The notes: generated by a model not told the origin, from the letters alone. A stretch of DNA of 64,000 nt from Planktomarina sp. (GCA_020630595.1 JAHDBC010000002.1:40835-104834); one strand, 5' to 3'; counted from the stretch's first letter, positions 32,603 to 42,855 are shown. A program made the numbers and translations.

Positions 32603-33949
32603 TTACGGACAGAAGATATCGGTCGCCAGTGCGAAAAACATCAGCGTCATCACACATGAAAATCCAATCGCCATAAGAAATTGGTACGCCCTGTCACTGG
32701 GTGTCTTCCCGGTTATGGCTTCGTATGCGTAAAACACCAGATGACCGCCATCCAACATTGGGATGGGAAACAGGTTCATCAAGCCAATCGCTGTCGAAAG
32801 AACAGCGATGAAGGACAGAAACGTGATCGTTCCCATCGTTGCCATTTGCCCGGATGTTTCCGCGATTGTCACAGGGCCAGACAAATTGCAGGCGCTGATT
32901 GCCCCCGTGATCATGTGATACATCCCTGACAGGCTGGATGTGATAATGTCGCCCGTTCGTTCCGTTGCCGCCGTTACAGCACGCCATGGTCCCAGCCGTT
33001 CCGTGTCCGGTTCAAAGAACAAACCGCCCGATATGCCAATCAGCCAACGCTGATCGAAGCCACCGTCCGGGCGGGGAATATCGACACGCCTTGGTGTCAG
33101 GTCTGTGGTGAATTCCGTACCATCGCGCCACAGATCAAGGGTCAACGCGCCGCCGTCGGCTTGTGCCACGGCATATTGCAGTTCTGAAAATGTGTTGATC
33201 CCCTGCCCATTTACGGCGGTCACAACATCCCCTGCTTTCAGACCGGCATCAATTGCGGCAGATTGCGGGTTCACAGCCGAAGCAAGCGGTGGATAAGGGT
33301 ATGGCCCTGTCACCACCAAACGGTCCCCGTTGCGATCAACGGTATAGTCGATTTGCCCCGATGCTGGCAGCCCAACGGCGATTTCATTAAAACCCGCGAA
33401 ACCTGAAACGGTGCGCCCATCAATCGCGACGATTTCATCGCCTTCCTGAATTTCAAACGCCCCTGGCAATGGGGCAAGCGCGTTGATTGTCAGACGGTCG
33501 GCATAGGTTCCCTGAACCATAAACAATACGGCAAACAGGAGGATCGAAAAAACAAAATTGAACACAGGGCCAGCCGCAGCCGTGGCCGCCCGCGCCCAAA
33601 GCGGGGCACCGTGCATCGTTGTGCGGCGTTCCGCAGCCGACATGGCATTCACACCGTCAATATCGGGACCGCTTGCCGCGTTGGCATCACCTTTGAATTT
33701 CACGTATCCGCCAAGGGGCAAGGCCGCGACCTGCCAATACGTGCCGTGACGGTCTGTTTTCCCGAACAACACGGGGCCAAACCCGATCGAAAAGACTTCG
33801 GCGTGAATCCCGCTCCATCGGCCAACGATGTAGTGTCCGTATTCGTGAACCGCGACGATGATGGACAGCGCAACGACAAAGAACAACAGCGTCCAGGCAA
33901 GGCCACCGAAGCTTGAAATCAGTCCGCCAATATCAAACATCAGGTCCAC
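32603..33949 (-). CDS. rseP: Site-2 intramembrane metalloprotease RseP
   Basis: Zinc protease that cuts membrane-bound regulators such as anti-sigma factors. The protein has 448 residues. The HEYGH zinc motif is at 35-39 in the first membrane helix; the third ligand is in NLFPIPMLDGGHLVF near 395. Two periplasmic PDZ-like regions lie between (EIQEGDEIVAIDGRTV and GLKAGDVVTAVNGQG). The gene order dxr-rseP-bamA is widely conserved. Confidence 0.95.
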   Translation of the reverse strand: MDLMFDIGGLISSFGGLAWTLLFFVVALSIIVAVHEYGHYIVGRWSGIHAEVFSIGFGPVLFGKTDRHGTYWQVAALPLGGYVKFKGDANAASGPDIDGVNAMSAAERRTTMHGAPLWARAATAAAGPVFNFVFSILLFAVLFMVQGTYADRLTINALAPLPGAFEIQEGDEIVAIDGRTVSGFAGFNEIAVGLPASGQIDYTVDRNGDRLVVTGPYPYPPLASAVNPQSAAIDAGLKAGDVVTAVNGQGINTFSELQYAVAQADGGALTLDLWRDGTEFTTDLTPRRVDIPRPDGGFDQRWLIGISGGLFFEPDTERLGPWRAVTAATERTGDIITSSLSGMYHMITGAISACNLSGPVTIAETSGQMATMGTITFLSFIAVLSTAIGLMNLFPIPMLDGGHLVFYAYEAITGKTPSDRAYQFLMAIGFSCVMTLMFFALATDIFCP

Positions 33950-35110
33950 CTATATTGAGACAGTTTTTGCGTAGTCTCTCGCCAGATGGTCCACATGCAC
34001 CACACTATCAAGGGTCATTGCGTCACAGGACAGTGCTTGGTCGCGATCAAGCCGGTCCAAGACCTGTTCAACAACCCGCGCCATATCCAGAAATCCGATC
34101 TGTTTGTCGATAAACCGATCCAGCGCCACTTCCTTGGCGGCATTGAACGCCGCACCTGATAATCCGCCGCACTCCATCACCCGGCGGGCCAATGCCAATG
34201 CGGGGTGCCGCGTTTCATCAGCCGGACGAAATGTCATCTGGCTGGATTGGGTAAAATCAAGCCGCGCAACTGGCACATCCATGCGGTTCGGATACGACAG
34301 CGCAAACCCGATTGCATGGCGCATGTCCGGTGGCCCCACATGGGCCATCATCCCACCATCACGGAAACCAACCATGGCATGGATCAGGCTTTCGGGATGG
34401 ATGACCGCTTCGATTTGATCGGCTTTCAACCCAAAGAATTCCTTGGCTTCGATCAATTCAAGCGCCTTGTTGAACATCGACGCGCTGTCGATGGTGATCC
34501 GCTGACCCATATCCCAGTTGGGGTGTGTTGCGGCCTGTTCAGGCGTGGCCGATGCCAGCTTGTCCATGGGCCAATCGCGAAACGCGCCACCGCTGGCGGT
34601 AATCACAACCCGTTCCACATCGGACATGCGTTCACCGATCAGTGCCTGAAAAATGGCCGAATGTTCGCTGTCGGTCGGAACGACCGTGGCCCCGTGTTTT
34701 TCCGTTGTGGCGTTCCACAGCGCCCCCGCGGCAACCAGCGATTCCTTGTTGGCCAGCGCCACGGTTCTACCCTGTTCAAGGGATTTCAGTCCCGGTGCCA
34801 AGCCAGCCGCACCAACGATCGCAGACATTGTCCAATCTGTTGGGCAGTCCGCCGCTTCGATCAGGGCGTCCGGGCCTGCGGCACAGTCGATTGTTGTTCC
34901 AGCCAGCGCATCTTTCAGCGCAGCGTATTGATGCGGATCCGCAGTGACCGCGCGTTCAGCCCGAAAACGTATCGCATCTTTGGCCAATTGATCTACGTTC
35001 GAGGCACCTGTCAGAACGACGACTTGGTATGCATCCGGATCACGCCCGATCAGATCAAGTGTGTTTTGACCGATGGACCCCGTCGCGCCGAAGACGCTGA
35101 TGCGTTTCAC
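33950..35110 (-). CDS. dxr: 1-deoxy-D-xylulose-5-phosphate reductoisomerase
   Basis: Second step of the MEP isoprenoid pathway: makes 2-C-methylerythritol 4-phosphate with NADPH. The protein has 386 residues. The NADPH-binding start ISVFGATGSIGQNTLDLI, the ALANKESLVAAG motif, metal-site VPTDSEHSAIFQAL and TASGGAFRDWP are all present. It begins in an ATGA overlap with cdsA and ends directly before rseP. Confidence 0.97.
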   Translation of the reverse strand: MKRISVFGATGSIGQNTLDLIGRDPDAYQVVVLTGASNVDQLAKDAIRFRAERAVTADPHQYAALKDALAGTTIDCAAGPDALIEAADCPTDWTMSAIVGAAGLAPGLKSLEQGRTVALANKESLVAAGALWNATTEKHGATVVPTDSEHSAIFQALIGERMSDVERVVITASGGAFRDWPMDKLASATPEQAATHPNWDMGQRITIDSASMFNKALELIEAKEFFGLKADQIEAVIHPESLIHAMVGFRDGGMMAHVGPPDMRHAIGFALSYPNRMDVPVARLDFTQSSQMTFRPADETRHPALALARRVMECGGLSGAAFNAAKEVALDRFIDKQIGFLDMARVVEQVLDRLDRDQALSCDAMTLDSVVHVDHLARDYAKTVSI

Positions 35111-35895
35111 AATCCGATCTCCGGCAAGGCGGTGAACTGACTGGCAATCAACATCGCCAAGGTCGCGCCCAGAACCCCGTCAAAACGGTCAAACAATCCG
35201 CCATGTCCCGGGATCAATGCAGAACTGTCTTTGACATTCATCCGTCGTTTCAGGGCAGATTCACCGATGTCGCCCATTTGCGACGCAAAGCTGACCAACA
35301 CGGATACCAGCATCAGCTGGAACAAAGGTTTTCCGATGATCAGCGCCACAACAGCACCCAGAATTGCGGCGCAGATCCAACCTGCCACGGTTCCAGACCA
35401 CGTTTTTTTGGGGCTGACAGCCGGCCAGAACTTTGGCCCCCCAAACGTACGACCCGCGAAATATCCCGCGATATCCGTCAGGATCACAACACCCAGCAGC
35501 CAAAGAATCCAGATCATGCCATGCTGGTTGCGAAATTCGACAAGCGCCCAACCAGACAGCAAAATCAAAAGGGCAAAGACGAAAAACGTGATCCGTTCCC
35601 GTTTGAGCGCAACCATACCCAAAATGGGCGGGATCAGGAACATGGCTGCAATCAACACTTTGTCCGTCTGAAAAATGCCCGACAAAAGCGCCGCAACGAA
35701 TGCCGCCAACAGCATTCCGACAGTGGGTCGGTCGGGCGAAATCATCATCCACAATTCCCAGATCATGACCGCAGTGGCAAAAACAGCAAGCATCTGAAAC
35801 CAGACGCCCCCCATGATAATGGCCCCCAGCCCCAGAACAACCATGGCCACACCAGACAACGTTCTGTCCCGAAGATCTTCCCAGTTTTGGCTCAT
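35107..35895 (-). CDS. cdsA: Phosphatidate cytidylyltransferase
   Basis: Forms CDP-diacylglycerol from phosphatidate and CTP, the branch point of phospholipid synthesis. The protein has 262 residues with about seven to eight membrane helices. The family signature is complete: TDIAGYFAGRTFGGPKFWP, SPKKTWSGTVAGW and SQMGDIGESALKRRMNVKDS followed by PGHGGLFDRFDG. It lies between uppS and dxr. Confidence 0.95.
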   Translation of the reverse strand: MSQNWEDLRDRTLSGVAMVVLGLGAIIMGGVWFQMLAVFATAVMIWELWMMISPDRPTVGMLLAAFVAALLSGIFQTDKVLIAAMFLIPPILGMVALKRERITFFVFALLILLSGWALVEFRNQHGMIWILWLLGVVILTDIAGYFAGRTFGGPKFWPAVSPKKTWSGTVAGWICAAILGAVVALIIGKPLFQLMLVSVLVSFASQMGDIGESALKRRMNVKDSSALIPGHGGLFDRFDGVLGATLAMLIASQFTALPEIGL

Positions 35896-35907
35896 GGTGG
35901 TGTAATC

Positions 35908-36624
35908 CTAGGCTTTGACGGCTCCGAACCGTCTTTCGCGGGTTCCGAAGCGCCCAACGACCGCCTTGAACTCTTCAGACGTGAAATCAGGCCACAGGGT
36001 ATCGATGAATTCATATTCGGAATAGGCCGATTGCCAAAGCAGGAAGTTCGATATCCGCGCTTCGCCTGATGTGCGGATCACCAGATCAGGGTCAGGCAAC
36101 AGGCGTGTGTCAAGGTATTTGCCCAAAACCTCTGCGTCGACGTCCGTGTATTTCAGTTTGTTCTGACTGACGTCAAACGCCAACCGCTGAACGGCACGGG
36201 TGACTTCGTCGCGGCCGCCGTAGTTCAACGCCACAGTCAGGTGAAGTTTCGTGTTGTCAGCGGTCAACAGTTCAAGATCATCCATCATCCGGACCAGCTT
36301 TTCATCCAGCTTGATCCGGTCGCCGATAAAGCGCACCCGGACGCCAGCCTGTAAAAGGGCCTTTGCCTCTTTCAAGATGTATTTGCGGAACAGGCGCATC
36401 AAACCAGAAACTTCGCGTTGCGTGCGTTTCCAATTTTCCGTCGAAAAGGCAAAGATGGTCAGGTATTCAACGCCGACATCGGGGCAAGCTTTCACGATTT
36501 CCTGCACCCGACGGGCCCCGGCATGGTGCCCCACCAACCGTGGACGCCCACGCATTTCTGCCCAGCGTCCGTTGCCATCCATGATGACGGCCACATGCTT
36601 TGGGGATGATTTTGGTTTTGCCAT
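35908..36624 (-). CDS. uppS: Undecaprenyl diphosphate synthase (isoprenyl transferase)
   Basis: Makes the C55 lipid carrier for peptidoglycan and O-antigen. The protein has 238 residues. It opens with VAVIMDGNGRWAEMRG, carrying the catalytic Asp, then GHHAGARRVQEIV, LTIFAFSTENWKR and the C-terminal RTSGEARISNFLLWQSAYSE. It is in the frr-uppS-cdsA order common in bacteria. Confidence 0.96.
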   Translation of the reverse strand: MAKPKSSPKHVAVIMDGNGRWAEMRGRPRLVGHHAGARRVQEIVKACPDVGVEYLTIFAFSTENWKRTQREVSGLMRLFRKYILKEAKALLQAGVRVRFIGDRIKLDEKLVRMMDDLELLTADNTKLHLTVALNYGGRDEVTRAVQRLAFDVSQNKLKYTDVDAEVLGKYLDTRLLPDPDLVIRTSGEARISNFLLWQSAYSEYEFIDTLWPDFTSEEFKAVVGRFGTRERRFGAVKA

Positions 36625-36638
36625 GGCACAAATGCAGG

Positions 36639-37202
36639 TCAGACCTGCATGATTTCAGCTTGTTTGGTTTCAAGGGCTTCATCAATTGCCTTGATCGACG
36701 CATCGGTCAGTTCCTGAACCTCTGCTTCCCAAAGCTTTTGATCGTCTTCGGACATGCCGTCGTTCTTGGCCTTTTTGATTTGATCCATGCCATCACGACG
36801 CACGTTGCGGATCGAAACCCGCGCGCTTTCCGCGTATTGACCGGCCACTTTACCCAACTGGCGGCGGCGTTCTTCGTTCAATTCAGGGATTGGCAGCATG
36901 ATGATTGTGCCGTTCAATTGCGGATTAATGCCCAACCCGCTTTCACGGATCGCCTTTTCCACCTTTTGAACCAATGACTTATCCCAAACATTCACCGTCA
37001 CCATGCGCGGTTCGGGGACATTCACTGTGCCAACCTGATTGATCGGCGTCATGGACCCGTAGGCATCCACCATCACGGGTTCCAGCATCGACGCAGACGC
37101 GCGCCCCGTGCGCAAGGATGCAAATTCGGTCTTCAGGTTGGCCATTGCGCCGTCCATGCGGCGCTGAAGGTCATCTAGATCAATTTCAATATCGTCTGAC
37201 AT
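36639..37202 (-). CDS. frr: Ribosome recycling factor
   Basis: Splits post-termination ribosomes together with EF-G. The protein has 187 residues, the standard length. Recognisable blocks are [22 protein letters not shown] (written here in part), [16 protein letters not shown] and [19 protein letters not shown]. It lies between pyrH and uppS. Confidence 0.97.
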   Translation of the reverse strand: MSDDIEIDLDDLQRRMDGAMANLKTEFASLRTGRASASMLEPVMVDAYGSMTPINQVGTVNVPEPRMVTVNVWDKSLVQKVEKAIRESGLGINPQLNGTIIMLPIPELNEERRRQLGKVAGQYAESARVSIRNVRRDGMDQIKKAKNDGMSEDDQKLWEAEVQELTDASIKAIDEALETKQAEIMQV

Positions 37203-37287
37203 TGCTTTTCCGTTGGTTTTGGCTGGTCGTATACGCCGTCAGCATGCAACGCACCAGCAGGTTTTGTGCAAATCCCGTGCAGCGCGC

Positions 37288-38019
37288 CTAACCGTGCACT
37301 TTGGTAAACGTCCCTTCGCCCGCAAGAATGGACCGGAATCCGCCGGGTTCATCCAACGAAAACACAACGATCGGCAGGTTGTTGTCCCGGGCCAATGCAA
37401 TGGCGCTGGCATCCATCACGTTCAGACGCTTTTGCAAGACGTCATCAAAACTGACCGTATCGTATCGTACCGCATCTGCATGCTTTACAGGGTCCTTGTC
37501 ATAGACGCCGTCAACCTTTGTTCCCTTAAAGATCGCTTCGCAAGACATTTCATTGGCCCGCAAGGTTGCCGCGGTGTCGGTCGTGAAATACGGGTTTCCG
37601 GTTCCTGCGGCAAAGATACAGACCCGCTTTTTTTCCAAATGGCGCACAGCACGCCGACGGATATAGGGTTCGGCCACTTCGTTCATCGTAATCGCCGAAA
37701 TCACCCGCGTGTGCAGGCCCAGCGATTCCAACGCACCTTGCATGGCAAGCGCATTCATGACCGTCGCCAGCATCCCCATGTAATCAGCGGTCGTACGTTC
37801 CATACCCTGTGCGGACCCTTGCAAGCCCCGAAAGATATTCCCGCCCCCGATCACCATGCAGATTTCCACGCCCATATCATGGACCGACTGCACTTCCTTT
37901 GCGATGCGTTCGACGGTGGGGGGATGAAGACCGAACCCCTGATCCCCCATCAACGCTTCCCCAGAAATCTTCAGCAGCACACGTTTGAAACGCTGCTGTT
38001 CACCTGCATCACTGCCCAT
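37288..38019 (-). CDS. pyrH: UMP kinase
   Basis: Phosphorylates UMP to UDP. The protein has 243 residues of the bacterial amino-acid-kinase fold, with [39 protein letters not shown] and [10 protein letters not shown]-like [14 protein letters not shown]. The ATG at 38019 is chosen because AGAGG lies six bases upstream; a GTG two codons earlier is less likely. The rpsB-tsf genes often found upstream are absent; miaA is divergent instead. It is the first gene of the 12-gene envelope run. Confidence 0.96.
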   Translation of the reverse strand: MGSDAGEQQRFKRVLLKISGEALMGDQGFGLHPPTVERIAKEVQSVHDMGVEICMVIGGGNIFRGLQGSAQGMERTTADYMGMLATVMNALAMQGALESLGLHTRVISAITMNEVAEPYIRRRAVRHLEKKRVCIFAAGTGNPYFTTDTAATLRANEMSCEAIFKGTKVDGVYDKDPVKHADAVRYDTVSFDDVLQKRLNVMDASAIALARDNNLPIVVFSLDEPGGFRSILAGEGTFTKVHG

Positions 38020-38107
38020 GGTCACCCTCTTGACGATTTCAGTCAGGATGTCTGAAAATGCCCGTCAGGGCAACGGGGCCTGACGAACCTTACAGGGAAA
38101 TTTTTCA

Positions 38108-38998
38108 GTGAGATCAGACTATGATGCTGTCTTGGAAGAAATTGACAATCACACTCCCGTTCTGATTGCAGGGCCAACGGCGTCGGGCAAATCTGATCTG
38201 GCTTTGACCATTGCGGAACAGGCCGGGGGTGTGATCGTGAATGCTGATGCCCTACAGGTTTATGAAAACTGGTCTGTTTTGACAGCGCGCCCCCAACCAC
38301 AGGATTTGGCCCGCGCGGATCATGCTTTATACGGACATGTGGCAAAGACTGTGGCTTACACCGTCGGGGATTGGCTGCGCGATGTAACGCCGCTGTTGCA
38401 GGGACCGCAGCGTCCCATAATCGTTGGTGGCACAGGTCTGTTCTTTCGTGCCCTGACAGAAGGGTTGGCAGAAATTCCGCAAATCCCGGCCGATATTCGG
38501 GATCAGGCACAGGCGATTTGGAAAGATGCGGGGCTTGACCCTTTGTTGTCGGACCTGGACCCAACGACCAAGGCGTCGATTGACACCGAAAACCCCGCAC
38601 GGGTCATGCGCGCGTGGGAGGTACAACGCGCCACCGGACGGTCGATCAAGACATGGCAAAACAATACCCCTGCCCCCGCTTTGCCCTTGTCAGATAGTTT
38701 TGCGATCCTTTTGGATGCTGACAAGGATTGGCTGTCAGACCGCATCAGCAGACGGTTTGATCTTATGATCGGGTCTGGTGCGCTGGAAGAGGTGGACCAA
38801 AACGCGGCTGACTGGAACCCTGAATTGCTCGCCAATCGCGCCATTGGGGCGCCGGAACTGATGGCATATGCTAAGGGTGAAATGTCGCTGGATCAGGCAA
38901 AAACACAAGCCATCATCGCAACGCGCCAATATGCCAAACGCCAGCGCACATGGTTTCGCAAACGTATGATAGGCTGGCATCGTGTCGCGCTGGGATAA
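38108..38998 (+). CDS. miaA: tRNA dimethylallyltransferase
   Basis: Adds a dimethylallyl group to A37 of tRNAs that read UNN codons. The protein has 296 residues. The start is GTG at 38108, preceded by AGGGAAA. The P-loop is LIAGPTASGKSDLAL near residue 22; GGTGLFFRALTEGL and ATRQYAKRQRTWFRKR are family hallmarks. It is divergent from pyrH, and its substrate DMAPP comes from the MEP pathway that begins with dxr nearby. Confidence 0.95.
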   Translation: MRSDYDAVLEEIDNHTPVLIAGPTASGKSDLALTIAEQAGGVIVNADALQVYENWSVLTARPQPQDLARADHALYGHVAKTVAYTVGDWLRDVTPLLQGPQRPIIVGGTGLFFRALTEGLAEIPQIPADIRDQAQAIWKDAGLDPLLSDLDPTTKASIDTENPARVMRAWEVQRATGRSIKTWQNNTPAPALPLSDSFAILLDADKDWLSDRISRRFDLMIGSGALEEVDQNAADWNPELLANRAIGAPELMAYAKGEMSLDQAKTQAIIATRQYAKRQRTWFRKRMIGWHRVALG

Positions 38999-39071
38999 AG
39001 TTTGCAGGCACGGCTGCCGCATTCTGGCCAAAATGAGCCATCAGAATTAAAGAAGGCAGGCAGAAAACGAA

Positions 39072-39899
39072 ATGCAGGACCCGATGGACACTGTGCGCAT
39101 CACGCCAATTGGCAACCTCGTCCATTCCGGCTCGTGGGCCACGGATATGCTGCACAGCCATGATTTTCACCGTTTGATCTGGGTGACACGGGGACAAGGG
39201 CCCTTGGTCTTGAACGCGGCGCAGTTGTCATACCTGCCCTATTCTGTGACATTCATTCCTGCCGGACTGACCCATTCATTTGTTGTCAAACCCGGGGTGT
39301 TTGGCATCGCAATCGACATCCCTGCACACGCAAACTTGGATATGCCACAAGACGCGTTTTCCCTTCGATTGCGCGATGTCAGCGAACAGCGCAGATTCAG
39401 TGCGCTGGTCGACACCCTGCAAACGGAACTGAACCGACCCGCCGACCCGAAAGTTGCGGATCTGAATGTTCGTGCACTGCGTCATCAGGCCGGGTTGATG
39501 GGGGTCTGGATCGAACGGCGGATGCGCAGCCGCCCGCAACCTGCGAAAGCTTCCCCGTCAAACAGATTGGTGCAGAAATTTCTGCACCTGATCGAACTGC
39601 GATTGGGGTTGGGGGACAACATTGCGGGATATTCCGCATTGCTAGAGGTCACGCCAACCCACCTGACCCGGTGCTGTCGCAAAAGCCTTGGCAAATCTGC
39701 GCTGGAAGTCTTGAACGAACGGGTGCACCACGCGGCACGCATGCTACTTTTGACGACAGATATTCCGGTCAAAGACATTGCCAATCAGCTTGGGTTTGCA
39801 TCTGCGGCGTATTTCACCCGGGCGTTCCAAAACACTGTTCAGGAAACACCGTCTGATTTTCGCGCGACTCGGAAGCGCAAGTCAGAACCAGACCGGTAG
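39072..39899 (+). CDS. AraC-family transcriptional regulator
   Basis: Regulator of 275 residues. The N-terminal half (about 1-130) is a cupin-like ligand domain with VTRGQGPLVLNAAQLSY and TFIPAGLTHSF. The C-terminal AraC DNA-binding domain has two helix-turn-helix units: YSALLEVTPTHLTRCCRKSLG, then VKDIANQLGFASAAYFTRAFQ. It is directly upstream of a peptide-type ABC importer in the same direction but separated by a terminator, so it may control that operon. The ligand is unknown. Confidence 0.9.
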   Translation: MQDPMDTVRITPIGNLVHSGSWATDMLHSHDFHRLIWVTRGQGPLVLNAAQLSYLPYSVTFIPAGLTHSFVVKPGVFGIAIDIPAHANLDMPQDAFSLRLRDVSEQRRFSALVDTLQTELNRPADPKVADLNVRALRHQAGLMGVWIERRMRSRPQPAKASPSNRLVQKFLHLIELRLGLGDNIAGYSALLEVTPTHLTRCCRKSLGKSALEVLNERVHHAARMLLLTTDIPVKDIANQLGFASAAYFTRAFQNTVQETPSDFRATRKRKSEPDR

Positions 39900-39923
39900 A
39901 AACACGAATCACGCCCCTATCCC

Positions 39924-39951
39924 AAAAGCGACTGTTTGATGTCGCTTTTTT
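39924..39951 (+). terminator. Terminator after the AraC-family gene
   Basis: AAAAGCGAC (39924-39932) pairs perfectly with GTCGCTTTT (39941-39949) around TGTTTGAT, followed by more Ts. Confidence 0.93.
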
Positions 39952-39980
39952 CCGCTGATTTTCGATTCATTGCGTTGACC

Positions 39981-40024
39981 TGTGCGCCATAACCGTCACT
40001 ATGGCCAAAGGCGCTTGTGCGCCA
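39981..40024 (+). promoter_or_regulatory. Direct repeats upstream of the ABC importer
   Basis: TGTGCGCCA occurs at 39981-39989 and again at 40016-40024, 35 bases apart, and the second copy forms a small palindrome GGCGC-TTGT-GCGCC (40010-40022). A TTGACC that could act as a -35 lies at 39975-39980. Paired direct repeats suit an AraC-family operator. Confidence 0.4.
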
Positions 40025-40055
40025 AAAAACAATAGAGTGTCACAGGGAGAAGAGA

Positions 40056-41702
40056 ATGACGCTGAAAACAACCGGGATGCATCCCGCTGCGAAAATGTAT
40101 GCGGACGAATGCAAGGCAGGCAAACTGGATCGCCGTGAATTCCTTGCCCGCACCACAGCCTTGGGTGTAACATCCGCTGCTGCATACGGCCTGATCGGCA
40201 TGGACGCGCCAGCAATGGCCGCCGCACACGCCAAACAAGGCGGCACGCTGCGCATGCAGATGGAAGTGCGCGCACTGAAAGACCCACGCACTTACGACTG
40301 GACGCAGATCGCGACATACACGGCTGGTTGGCTGGAATATCTGGTCGAATATAACTCTGATGGTTCGTTCAAGCCGATGCTGCTGGAAAGCTGGTCTGCA
40401 AACGATGACGCCACCCAGTACACACTGAACGTTCGCAAGGGCGTGAAATGGAACAATGGTGACGACTTCACCGCGGCTGACGTAGCACGCAACATCATCG
40501 GCTGGTGTGACAAAGACGTCGAAGGGAACTCGATGGCGGGCCGCATGGCGACGCTGGTTGACCCAAACACCAACAAAGTGATCGAAGGTGCCGTTCAAGT
40601 CACCGACAGCCACACCGTTGTTTTGAACCTGCCTAACCCAGACATCACAATCATTCCGGGTATGGCAGACTACCCTGCCGCCATCGTTCATTCCAGCCAC
40701 AACCCAGACGACATGTTGGGCACAGCTGTCGGCACGGGCTACATGAAGCCTGAAAGCCTGGAAGTTGGCGTCAAAGGCGTGATCGTACGCAACGAAGACC
40801 ATGATTGGTGGGGCTATGCCGCTGGCATGGGTGGTTATCTGGACCGCATCGAATTCATCGACTACGGCACAGATGAATCTGCGTTCGTTGCAGCGTTCGA
40901 AGCCGAAGAAATCGACATGAACTGGGAATCCACTGGTGATTTCATCGACATCATGGATGGTCTGGGCCTGACCCGGTCTGACGTGGTGTCCGGTGCGACC
41001 ATCGTGATCCGCCCTAACCAGACCGCTGACGCCTACAAAGATGTGCGTGTCCGTAAGGCGCTGGCGATGGCTGTCGACAACGCGGTGTGCTTGGAACTGG
41101 GTGTGTCTGGCAACGGTATTCCGGCTGACAACTGCCACGTTGGTCCTGTTCACCCCGAACACGACGCATCTGTGACCCGCATCCCACATGATCCAGCAGG
41201 CGCACTGGCGCTGATGGAAGAAGCCGGGATGGCCGATTTCGAACACGAGCTGATTTCGATCGACGACACATGGCGCAAGCCAACAACTGACGCCGTTGCG
41301 GCGCAGTTGCGTGACGCGGGCATCAAGGTGAAGCGTACAGTTCTGCCAGGATCCACATTCTGGAATGACTGGGCGAAATATCCGTTCAGCTCTACCAACT
41401 GGAACCACCGCCCACTGGGCACACAGGTTCTGGGTCTGGCCTATCGTTCCGGTGAAGCATGGAACGAATCCGGCTTCAACAACGCAGAATTTGACGCTGC
41501 ACTGGCAGAAGCGAACTCCATCGCTGATGCAGATGCACGCCGCGTTGTTATGGCAAAGCTGCAAGGCCTGATGATCAACGAAGGCGTCACGATCCAGCCA
41601 TACTGGCGGTCCCTGACACGCCACCACGTTGACGGAATGGTCGGCGTTGATATGCACATCGCGTATCTGCCACAGGTGTATAAGTGGGGCTTTTCTGCCT
41701 AA
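40056..41702 (+). CDS. ABC transporter substrate-binding protein, peptide/opine type
   Basis: Periplasmic solute-binding protein of 548 residues, family 5 (DppA/OppA type). It starts at 40056 after GGGAGAAG. The N terminus has a twin-arginine-like export signal [20 protein letters not shown] (25-44). Mature blocks include [24 protein letters not shown]-type sequence (FNVRKG-like core near 125) and [13 protein letters not shown] near 340. The solute may be a di- or oligopeptide, or another polar compound such as an opine. A hairpin after the stop may keep its expression higher than the permease genes. Confidence 0.92.
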   Translation: MTLKTTGMHPAAKMYADECKAGKLDRREFLARTTALGVTSAAAYGLIGMDAPAMAAAHAKQGGTLRMQMEVRALKDPRTYDWTQIATYTAGWLEYLVEYNSDGSFKPMLLESWSANDDATQYTLNVRKGVKWNNGDDFTAADVARNIIGWCDKDVEGNSMAGRMATLVDPNTNKVIEGAVQVTDSHTVVLNLPNPDITIIPGMADYPAAIVHSSHNPDDMLGTAVGTGYMKPESLEVGVKGVIVRNEDHDWWGYAAGMGGYLDRIEFIDYGTDESAFVAAFEAEEIDMNWESTGDFIDIMDGLGLTRSDVVSGATIVIRPNQTADAYKDVRVRKALAMAVDNAVCLELGVSGNGIPADNCHVGPVHPEHDASVTRIPHDPAGALALMEEAGMADFEHELISIDDTWRKPTTDAVAAQLRDAGIKVKRTVLPGSTFWNDWAKYPFSSTNWNHRPLGTQVLGLAYRSGEAWNESGFNNAEFDAALAEANSIADADARRVVMAKLQGLMINEGVTIQPYWRSLTRHHVDGMVGVDMHIAYLPQVYKWGFSA

Positions 41703-41715
41703 CTGACCACGATCG

Positions 41716-41743
41716 GGGGCCGTCAATCTTGGCGGCCCCTTTT
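41716..41743 (+). terminator. Partial terminator between substrate-binding gene and permeases
   Basis: GGGGCCG (41716-41722) pairs with CGGCCCC (41733-41739), followed by TTTT. Such an intra-operon stem often lets the binding protein be made in excess over the membrane parts. Confidence 0.75.
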
Positions 41744-41791
41744 CGATAAAAGCAAGCAATAATAATACGCTAGCGTCCAACAGGGAATATT

Positions 41792-42841
41792 ATGGGTTCA
41801 TTCATCCTTCGCCGATTGGGGGTGATGGTGCTGACGGCTTTTTGCCTGACATTCATCGTCTTCTTCATGACCAATCTTTTTCCGAACCTTGAAAAACTTG
41901 CCAAAACCCAAGGCAACTTTCGCATGAGTGAGGCCGAGGTCACATCGTGGCTTGAAGACCGTGGATACCTGCAACCTACGCTGGTGAAATATGCCGAATG
42001 GGTGGGTGTAAAACCCGGGTATTTGACCGTTGACGCTGAAAATGACCGCTATGTTGGTCGCTGTGTCCGGCCCGGCGTGGCATTGGAAGACACCCCCCGC
42101 TATTGCGGCCTTCTGCAAGGCAACTGGGGTTTTTCATCAGTCTTCAAAGAAGGCGTCAGCGATATCGTTTGGAAACGTTTGGGGCTGACGGGTTACCTGA
42201 TGTTCTGGGTGATGCTGGTGATGGTGCCCGGTGCGCTCATCGTCGGGGTGTTGGCCGGTATGCGCGAAGGATCCCGAACTGACAGGACGCTGTCGACGTT
42301 TTCAATCGCATCGACCGCGACACCCGAATATGTGTCCGGTGTGATTTTCATCGCAATCTTCGCCAGTTCAGCCTTTGGCCTGAAATGGTTCAAGGGATCG
42401 GCGACCAAAGCGATGGAAGAACCAACCCTTGAAAACTTTACTTTGCCGGTGATCACGATTGCCCTTTACGGGCTTGGCTACATCGCCCGCATGACACGCG
42501 CATCCATGGCCGAAGTGATGACAGCGCAATATATTCGCACCGCCCGGCTAAAGGGCGTCAGCTTCCGCAATATCGTGATGAAACATGCGCTACGCAACGC
42601 GCTGATCGCGCCGTTCACGGTGATCATGCTGCAAATCCCGTGGCTGTTGAACGGTGTGGTGATTGTGGAAACCCTGTTCAACTACAAAGGGTTCGGCTGG
42701 CTGTTGGTTCAGGCGGCAGGCAATAACGACATTGATCTGTTGCTGGCCTGTTCGGTTGTGGCGGTGGTTGTTGTCTTGGTCACCCAGCTGATTTCCGATA
42801 TCGGCTACGTCTTTTTGAACCCACGCATTCGCGTCAGCTAA
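41792..42841 (+). CDS. ABC transporter permease, DppB/OppB type
   Basis: Inner-membrane permease of 349 residues with six expected helices. It opens FILRRLGVMVLTAFCLTFIVF, a typical DppB start. A periplasmic insertion of about 100 residues follows helix 1 (EVTSWLEDRGYLQPTLVKYAEW). The EAA coupling loop, YIRTARLKGVSFRNIVMKH, is near residue 248, and the end DIGYVFLNPRIRVS is standard. It pairs with the next permease. Confidence 0.93.
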   Translation: MGSFILRRLGVMVLTAFCLTFIVFFMTNLFPNLEKLAKTQGNFRMSEAEVTSWLEDRGYLQPTLVKYAEWVGVKPGYLTVDAENDRYVGRCVRPGVALEDTPRYCGLLQGNWGFSSVFKEGVSDIVWKRLGLTGYLMFWVMLVMVPGALIVGVLAGMREGSRTDRTLSTFSIASTATPEYVSGVIFIAIFASSAFGLKWFKGSATKAMEEPTLENFTLPVITIALYGLGYIARMTRASMAEVMTAQYIRTARLKGVSFRNIVMKHALRNALIAPFTVIMLQIPWLLNGVVIVETLFNYKGFGWLLVQAAGNNDIDLLLACSVVAVVVVLVTQLISDIGYVFLNPRIRVS

Positions 42842-42855
42842 GGGGGGATCACACT

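Noticed and set aside
34205-35140. 311-codon plus-strand frame
   Set aside because: Opposite dxr; no motif.
39999-41780. 593-codon open frame on the minus strand
   Set aside because: It lies opposite the highly biased substrate-binding protein gene, and its translation (His/Val/Cys-rich, no domain) is a codon-bias shadow.
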